Below, piece by piece: positions 43,121-48,363 of a stretch of DNA of 48,363 nucleotides. Source of the stretch: Flavobacteriales bacterium. GTDB lineage: Bacteria; Bacteroidota; Bacteroidia; Flavobacteriales; UBA7312. Location: assembly GCA_016779995.1 (NCBI GenBank), contig JADHMO010000013.1, forward strand, positions 1 to 48,363, in the 5' to 3' direction. A program made the translations under genes and the position numbers. Every line of letters starts with the position of its first letter. Within the stretch, counting starts at the first letter, position 1. The notes under the pieces are model-generated. The model saw only the letters and a program-made list of their open reading frames with translations, was not told where the DNA came from and made no database searches.

Positions 43121-45466
43121 CTAACGAACTAGATTAACGTAACCGTTTTGCTTGAAAATTTCAGCGTCTTTACCATAAATTGTAACAGCGTAAGTATAAA
43201 CACCTGTTGGTAATGTTTTATTCTTATATGTGCCGTCCCATTGATGTTCTATTCTATTAGAATAAAATACTTTTTGTCCCCATCTAGAGTAAACTGAGAT
43301 TTCAAATTCTAAAATATTATCTCCTCTTAACTCAAAAAAATCATTGATTTGATCATTGTTAGGGGTAAAGGTATTCGGAATGTATAAATGAACCTCACAA
43401 TCTATTAGTATATAAGTAGAATCTGTTTCGTTACAATTATTAGGAAAACTATAGTAAACCCAACTTTTTCCTTCAAAGGCATTTATAGGGTGAAAATACC
43501 CCTCAAAATCTACTCCCTTGCCACTAAACACTCCTCCTGTAGGCATGGCCTCTAATAAAATTGGAGGGTCAACAGGACATAAAATAGAATCAACTGATGT
43601 GATGAATTTTGGAAAAATCGGTTCTTTAAACCGAACACTAGCCAAACCTTCATTAGTAAGCGATTTACAATCGTATTTATCTATCAATTTACTTATAGTA
43701 TAATTAGCAGAATCTTTGACATATACTTCAAATTTAGATTCGGTTAAATCATCAAATACTCTATTGTAAGAACCATTGAATAAATATAAACTATAGGGCG
43801 GAGCATCTACCTTTGAATGGATAGTGAGCAAGGCACTATCCCCTTCACATATTACACTCCCATTTTCTATATATGATGATGAGGTTGAATAAGTAACTTC
43901 TACAGAATTTGATGGCAGACCTTCACAATTTACGTCTTTAAGTTGAGTAACTTTATAGTTTCCTTTATTTCTTGCCTCAAAGGAGTAATTCATAGTAGTT
44001 GATGTATCATGAATTGAAGTAATTCCATTTCCAAAAGTAAAATAGAATGGACTTTGCCCAGAAAAGTTTATATCTATAATTGGGAAATCAGAAGTCTGAC
44101 CTTCACAAATATTTCCTCCACCATGTGTCCTCGCTTGTGGAAGATTATATCCATGAACAATAATAGTGTCAATTTCTTCACAACCATTAGCATCAATTAT
44201 TTTCACCCAATATGTACCATCTAAGACGTTTATACTTTCTGTAGTTTGCCCAGTACTCCATTGATAAGAATACGGAGGTGTAGCCTGATCAATTGATTTC
44301 ACATTTATGTTTATATTCTCATTTTTACATGTATAAACATCCTCACCCAAATCTACCAATATTGGTGTTTCTGTTATTATAATTGTGTCAGAATTAATTA
44401 CACAACCTTCATTAGACGCTTGTACATAATAACTACCTGCCCCAACACTTATTGATTGTGTTGTATCATTTGTATTCCATATAAAAGAATAATCATCTTC
44501 AGATTCTAACTGAGCTGACAATTCAATTTTTGAACCACAAGGTATTTGTATTTGATTGCCTTGAATACCCAATGAGTTACTTAAATAAAGTGAGGATGAT
44601 GAAAAACTATTTTCTTCAATAAAAATAAAAGATGACATACCAGCATCCGAACCATCTGCAATGGCTAGACGAATATGGTAAGTTTCTCCACATTGAACCA
44701 CTACTTTTGCAGTCATAACATCTGTAAAACCTCTTATTCCACCCACTGATTCCAAGGATTGATTGTTTACAAATAAATGAGAATTATAGACGGCATTATT
44801 TGTCTCAAAATTACAAATAGATGAAATGGTAATGGGTAACATTTGTCCAAGCGAATTTTCTTCAACACTTTCAAAAGTTGCAATATTAATACTACCATCT
44901 GTAAAAGCCGTTGGACTAGCGTACTGACCAGAAATACCAGGACCTGAAATAAAAAAACCAAAAACATCATTATAAGGAGAGTTTTCATAAAAAAGATATT
45001 CTTGTGAACCAAAAACATAGTTAAATGAAACTGTATCACTATTAGGCACAAAATCAAATTCTAAGACTGCTACATCATTTATGGCAGAAACATTAAAATC
45101 TTGACCTATTAAGTCAGGAACAGCATTAGCAACATCTAAAAGATCTGGATCTGTAACGATTGGATTTACATTTACAAATTCACCAATACCATTGAAACTA
45201 GTGTCTAGTATAGCAATATCACCCGTTCCCATTACTATTCCTCCGTTTAGTCCTAAATTTGAATTTGTTCCTTTAAAATATCCTATTTGAATGGAGTCGC
45301 CATTATAATTTAGATTTGAAATAGGTAAATCGTCTGACAAAAGAACGTCGTTAATCAAAAAACTCACATTATCATACGGAGGTGTTCTGTCTACTGTGAG
45401 TTGACCATAGGTAGAATAACTATATAAAAGAATAGAAATTATAAGGATTACTTTTTTCAATGGCAT
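43121..45466 (-). CDS. T9SS type B surface protein with choice-of-anchor L domain
   Basis: A 781-residue secreted protein from ATG 45466. The longer frame opens with a TTG at 45496 that overlaps the promoter box. Signal peptide 1-22 (ending TYGQ). Residues about 23-270 match choice-of-anchor L domains (LGLNGGIVMGTGDIAILD; FNYVFGSQEYLFYE; VFGFFISGPG). Then come Ig/SprB-like repeats (PPYSYQWSTGQTTES, DANGCEEID). The last 90 residues are the gliding-motility-type C-terminal domain (IPNTFTPNNDQINDFF; YSRWGQKVFYS; WDGTYKNKTLPTGVYTY), a T9SS type B signal. Probably a cell-surface adhesin. It is paralogous to the next gene upstream. Confidence 0.92.
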   Translation of the reverse strand: MPLKKVILIISILLYSYSTYGQLTVDRTPPYDNVSFLINDVLLSDDLPISNLNYNGDSIQIGYFKGTNSNLGLNGGIVMGTGDIAILDTSFNGIGEFVNVNPIVTDPDLLDVANAVPDLIGQDFNVSAINDVAVLEFDFVPNSDTVSFNYVFGSQEYLFYENSPYNDVFGFFISGPGISGQYASPTAFTDGSINIATFESVEENSLGQMLPITISSICNFETNNAVYNSHLFVNNQSLESVGGIRGFTDVMTAKVVVQCGETYHIRLAIADGSDAGMSSFIFIEENSFSSSSLYLSNSLGIQGNQIQIPCGSKIELSAQLESEDDYSFIWNTNDTTQSISVGAGSYYVQASNEGCVINSDTIIITETPILVDLGEDVYTCKNENININVKSIDQATPPYSYQWSTGQTTESINVLDGTYWVKIIDANGCEEIDTIIVHGYNLPQARTHGGGNICEGQTSDFPIIDINFSGQSPFYFTFGNGITSIHDTSTTMNYSFEARNKGNYKVTQLKDVNCEGLPSNSVEVTYSTSSSYIENGSVICEGDSALLTIHSKVDAPPYSLYLFNGSYNRVFDDLTESKFEVYVKDSANYTISKLIDKYDCKSLTNEGLASVRFKEPIFPKFITSVDSILCPVDPPILLEAMPTGGVFSGKGVDFEGYFHPINAFEGKSWVYYSFPNNCNETDSTYILIDCEVHLYIPNTFTPNNDQINDFFELRGDNILEFEISVYSRWGQKVFYSNRIEHQWDGTYKNKTLPTGVYTYAVTIYGKDAEIFKQNGYVNLVR

Positions 45467-45493
45467 GGAATTATTTAAAATGCTGAAGAACAG

Positions 45494-45501
45494 CAAATGT
45501 A
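45494..45501 (-). promoter_or_regulatory. -7 box TACATTTG for the second T9SS surface protein
   Basis: A perfect TAnnTTTG match on the minus strand, 27 bases before ATG 45466. It lies after the stop of the upstream paralog (reading minus), so the second gene can be expressed alone. Confidence 0.45.
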
Positions 45502-45523
45502 TCCTTACAAATTTAGGAAAAAT

Positions 45524-47833
45524 TTAGTGTAAAACATTTACTACACCCATTTTTGTGATGTATTGAGCGTCTTTTCCATAGGCACTGAAAGAGTAAGAGT
45601 ACGCGCCTTCTGGAACAATTTTATTTTTGTACTTCCCATCCCAAAACGAATTAATGTTATCTGTAAAATACATTAACTCCCCCCATCTATTATAAATCGA
45701 CATCTCAAAAGTAAGCACATTATTACCTCTTACAACGAGTAATTCATTTTCATCATCACCATTAGGAGTAAATGAATTGGGTATAAAAATATGAAGATTA
45801 CAACCTAATTCAATTAAAATAGAATCGGTTTCATTACAATTTTCTGGAAAGCTATAATATATCCAATTATCTCCTATGTTGGCATTGATAGGATAAAAAT
45901 AATTATTTAATCCCATACCTTTACCTGTCCAAAGTCCGTTTGGTTCCATAGTTGTTAACTGAAAAGCACTGTCAACAGGACAAACAACCGTATCAAAATG
46001 AGACGTGATTTCAGGATTTTTAAAATCCTTGAAAGCAACAATAGCAATACCTTCATTTTCAATAGATTGGCAACCGTTAGCATCAATAACTTTACTAACT
46101 ATATATGAAGCTGGCTCTTTGACATAAGTTGTCATATAGCTATCCATAAGTGAACTAAAGTTAATTGAATAATTACCATTACTTAACAATACATTGTAAG
46201 GTAAAGCATCGGCTTCAACATCAATTCTAATTAGTGTACTATCACCATCACACATGGTTTCTCCTCCAGTAATTAAAGATTTTGGCAAGGTGTTGTAAGT
46301 AATTAAGGCAGAACCACTCGCTGAACCTAAACAATTTTTATCTGTCAAAGAGGTAATTGAATAATTACCTGTATAGGTAGCATTTATAGAGTAATTAGAG
46401 AACATAGCAGTATCAACAAATTGCTGGTCTCCATTGGTATAACTGATATAATAAGGAGCTTGACCTGTCAAATTTACGTTGAGAGGTAATACAAAAGGTT
46501 GTCCTTCACAGATAGCACCTCCTCCATCCAAAACAGCAGTAGGTCTATCTAATGAAAATACGGTTATATCATCTTGTCCTATACAACCATTAGCATCGGT
46601 AATAGTCAAAGCGTAAACGCCTGCAGGAACTGTTATTTGATCTGTATTCTGCCCACTACTCCAAGTGTAACTTATTGGCGCAATAGCATTCAGAGTTTCT
46701 ATTTCAATAGTTGCATCTTCTCCTTCACAAACCGAAATATCTTCTCCCAAATCGATTTCAACTGTATTTAATTCATCTACATAAAATGTGTCAGAAAGTG
46801 TAACACAATTTATATTACTAGTAACCTCTACAGTATAAGACCCCTCTCCAACCGTAACATTTTGCTGAGTAGAACCATTACTCCAAAGGTATTGATAAAC
46901 TCCAGGTACAGACATCTGTGCGGATAAAGTTACATCGGTTCCACAAGGAATTACAATATGACTAGAGTCTTGACCAATATTGTTAGTTACCTCCAAAAAG
47001 GGAGATGAAAAACTATTTTCTTCTAAAAAGACATAAGAAGATAATCCGCCATCTGAACCATCTGCTATAGCTAAACGAATATGATAGGTCTCACCACACT
47101 GAACAGCAGCTACAGCTGTCAGAGGAATAGTGAATCCATCAGCATCATCAACAGTTTCTAAACCTTGATTATTAATAAAATAATCGGGATTAACTGTTGC
47201 ATTAACAGAAGATATAGTAACTGGCATAACTACTCCGTTATCATCTTCTATAGTCGCAATATTTATACTCCCATTTGGAAAAGCCGCAGGACTTGCATAT
47301 GGCCCTACAATGCCAGGTCCTGAGATAAAGAAACCAAACACATCGTTATACTGAGAGTTTTCAAAAGCAAAATATTCTTGGGAAGCAAAAACATATTGGA
47401 ATGTCACCGTATCACTACTTGGTATAAAATCAAATTCTAAAACTGCCACATCGTTTATATCTTGTACCACAAAATTCTGTCCAATCAAAGCAGGAACACT
47501 ATTTGCCACATCTAGCAAATCAGGATCTGTAACTGGTGGGTTAACATCAATAAAACCACCAAAACCAGTAAAATTAGGGTCAAGAATAGAAATATCACCT
47601 GTACTCATCACAATGCCACTATTCAAGCCTAAATTAGATGCTGTACCGTCAAAAAAACCTATTTGAATAGAATCGCCTTGATAAGTATGATTAGAGGCTA
47701 CCACACCATCTCCCAATAAAATATCGTTAACTAAATAAACTGGACTATCATTAGGAGGGGCGTTATCAACGGTCAATTGTGCTTGAACGGATAAGAATGA
47801 AAAAAAGAAAATAATTAAAAAATTAGTTTTCAT
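45524..47833 (-). CDS. T9SS type B surface protein with choice-of-anchor L domain (paralog)
   Basis: A 769-residue secreted protein with signal peptide 1-18 (ending SVQAQ). The order of parts matches the downstream gene: choice-of-anchor L (LGLNSGIVMSTGDISILD; FQYVFASQEYFAFE; VFGFFISGPG), Ig/SprB-like repeats (PISYTWSSGQNTDQ, DANGCIGQDD), then the type B C-terminal domain (IPNSFTPNGDDENEL; YNRWGELMYF; FWDGKYKNKIVPEGAYSY). The two are clearly tandem duplicates. Such proteins are exported by T9SS and attached at the surface, but the binding partner is unknown. It starts 43 bases after the stop of the upstream T9SS type A gene, so they may share a transcript. Confidence 0.92.
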   Translation of the reverse strand: MKTNFLIIFFFSFLSVQAQLTVDNAPPNDSPVYLVNDILLGDGVVASNHTYQGDSIQIGFFDGTASNLGLNSGIVMSTGDISILDPNFTGFGGFIDVNPPVTDPDLLDVANSVPALIGQNFVVQDINDVAVLEFDFIPSSDTVTFQYVFASQEYFAFENSQYNDVFGFFISGPGIVGPYASPAAFPNGSINIATIEDDNGVVMPVTISSVNATVNPDYFINNQGLETVDDADGFTIPLTAVAAVQCGETYHIRLAIADGSDGGLSSYVFLEENSFSSPFLEVTNNIGQDSSHIVIPCGTDVTLSAQMSVPGVYQYLWSNGSTQQNVTVGEGSYTVEVTSNINCVTLSDTFYVDELNTVEIDLGEDISVCEGEDATIEIETLNAIAPISYTWSSGQNTDQITVPAGVYALTITDANGCIGQDDITVFSLDRPTAVLDGGGAICEGQPFVLPLNVNLTGQAPYYISYTNGDQQFVDTAMFSNYSINATYTGNYSITSLTDKNCLGSASGSALITYNTLPKSLITGGETMCDGDSTLIRIDVEADALPYNVLLSNGNYSINFSSLMDSYMTTYVKEPASYIVSKVIDANGCQSIENEGIAIVAFKDFKNPEITSHFDTVVCPVDSAFQLTTMEPNGLWTGKGMGLNNYFYPINANIGDNWIYYSFPENCNETDSILIELGCNLHIFIPNSFTPNGDDENELLVVRGNNVLTFEMSIYNRWGELMYFTDNINSFWDGKYKNKIVPEGAYSYSFSAYGKDAQYITKMGVVNVLH

Positions 47834-47875
47834 ATTTAAACTTTGTTTGGTTAAGGTTAAATAATCTTAGAATTA

Positions 47876-48363
47876 TTATTCAAAGAATATCTTTTCCTGA
47901 TAACTTATATCTTGTGATGAAATGACTATTACATAAAAACCTGGAGCAATAGAATTTCTATTAATCTTAGTTTGTCTTTGAAATGTATCTTCTTTGACAA
48001 CTCTCCCTCTGTAATCTAAGATTTTGATATTATAATCTTCATCTAAGTTTGACTGTTTTGTCACTTCTACAATTAAACTCTCTTTAACTGGATTAGGATA
48101 AATCAATACTTCTAAATCTTCAAATTCTGAAACATCAACAGTATTACTGTAGGTATTGAGTTTACGACCCTCACAATCGTTAGCATCAGTAACAACTAAA
48201 GTATATTCACCACTTTCAGAAGGACTAAAAGTCGTTCCACTAGACTGATAATTACCAAAATACAACCATTCGTATGTATAAGGTGGCGTACCTCCACTTG
48301 CTGAAGCTGTAAATGGTGTTTGACTAGCATTAAACGTAGCCACTACTGCAGTCGGTTGGGTTA
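47876..48363 (-). CDS. T9SS type A sorting-domain protein, 3' part only
   Basis: The frame is open to the right edge of the window, so the N-terminus is outside. The 162 residues seen start with TQPTAVVATF, then an SprB-type repeat (GGTPPYTYEW, then GEYTLVVTDANDCEGR), and end in a T9SS type A domain (VLIYPNPVKESLIVEV; ILDYRGRVVKE; SIAPGFYVIVI). An internal GTG at 48343 is not the real start. The protein is a surface or secreted repeat protein and may head an operon with the two T9SS type B genes. Confidence 0.88.
   Translation of the reverse strand, partial: TQPTAVVATFNASQTPFTASASGGTPPYTYEWLYFGNYQSSGTTFSPSESGEYTLVVTDANDCEGRKLNTYSNTVDVSEFEDLEVLIYPNPVKESLIVEVTKQSNLDEDYNIKILDYRGRVVKEDTFQRQTKINRNSIAPGFYVIVISSQDISYQEKIFFE

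Noticed and set aside
1-48363. CRISPR arrays, insertion sequences, prophage, defence or biosynthetic clusters
   Set aside because: No regularly spaced repeats, transposase or integrase signatures, cas, restriction or toxin-antitoxin genes were seen; nearly all genes are core or envelope functions.

Overview
The window reads as chromosomal DNA of an AT-rich Bacteroidota bacterium, most likely a member of the Flavobacteriales. The signs are Type IX secretion (T9SS) sorting domains of both type A and type B, two TonB-dependent receptors with carboxypeptidase-like N-terminal domains, a receptor/DUF4249 lipoprotein pair, and many promoters with the Bacteroidota -7 box TAnnTTTG instead of a classical -10. 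There are no recognisable ribosome-binding sites. I see no insertion sequence, integrase, prophage or CRISPR array. Gene density is very high: no stretch over 300 bases lacks a gene or RNA, and the two longest gaps hold rnpB and a receptor relic.

Layout. 1-3.7 kb: tRNA-Pro(GGG) with its terminator (minus), then a TonB receptor and DUF4249 lipoprotein operon. 3.7-9.4 kb: trxB, a secreted protein of unknown function, a compact rnpB, a RidA/intradiol-dioxygenase pair whose dioxygenase has a twin-arginine-like leader and a T9SS tail, and a 7TM-HD (PgpH-like) phosphodiesterase. 9.4-18.6 kb: thiolase, NlpC/P60 peptidase, HtrA-like protease, a cupredoxin gene with a decayed T9SS tail, a prolyl oligopeptidase lipoprotein, rdgB-rlmH, nadC-yihY. 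18.6-21.7 kb: a compact minus-strand cassette of a cysteine-rich exported protein, a TonB receptor, a DsrE-like protein and a probable 30-residue membrane peptide. This is the best candidate here for a poorly described system, perhaps metal related. 21.7-31.8 kb: rocD, rlmD, a TPMT-like methyltransferase, a phosphoribosyltransferase, hemN, a second S9 peptidase, an ElaA-like acetyltransferase, a relic of a TonB-receptor C-terminus, a DtxR/MntR regulator with a probable autoregulatory operator and a ZIP transporter, then smpB. 31.8-35.7 kb: an alpha/beta hydrolase lipoprotein pair bracketed by two near-identical terminators, and dnaK behind a strong sigma-54-type promoter match. 35.7-43.1 kb: a lipoprotein divergent from a large coiled-coil protein with a SPOR-like tail, followed by panB, an RluA-type pseudouridine synthase and priA. 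43.1-48.4 kb: two tandem paralogous T9SS type B surface proteins and the 3' part of a T9SS type A protein that runs off the right edge.

The most general observation concerns promoters. Many -7 boxes end 4-6 bases before the start codon. The rnpB promoter, whose RNA 5' end can be placed from its P1 helix, shows the same box-to-+1 distance, so a substantial share of the mRNAs here are probably leaderless. Functions are inferred from motifs and family knowledge. No database search was run.
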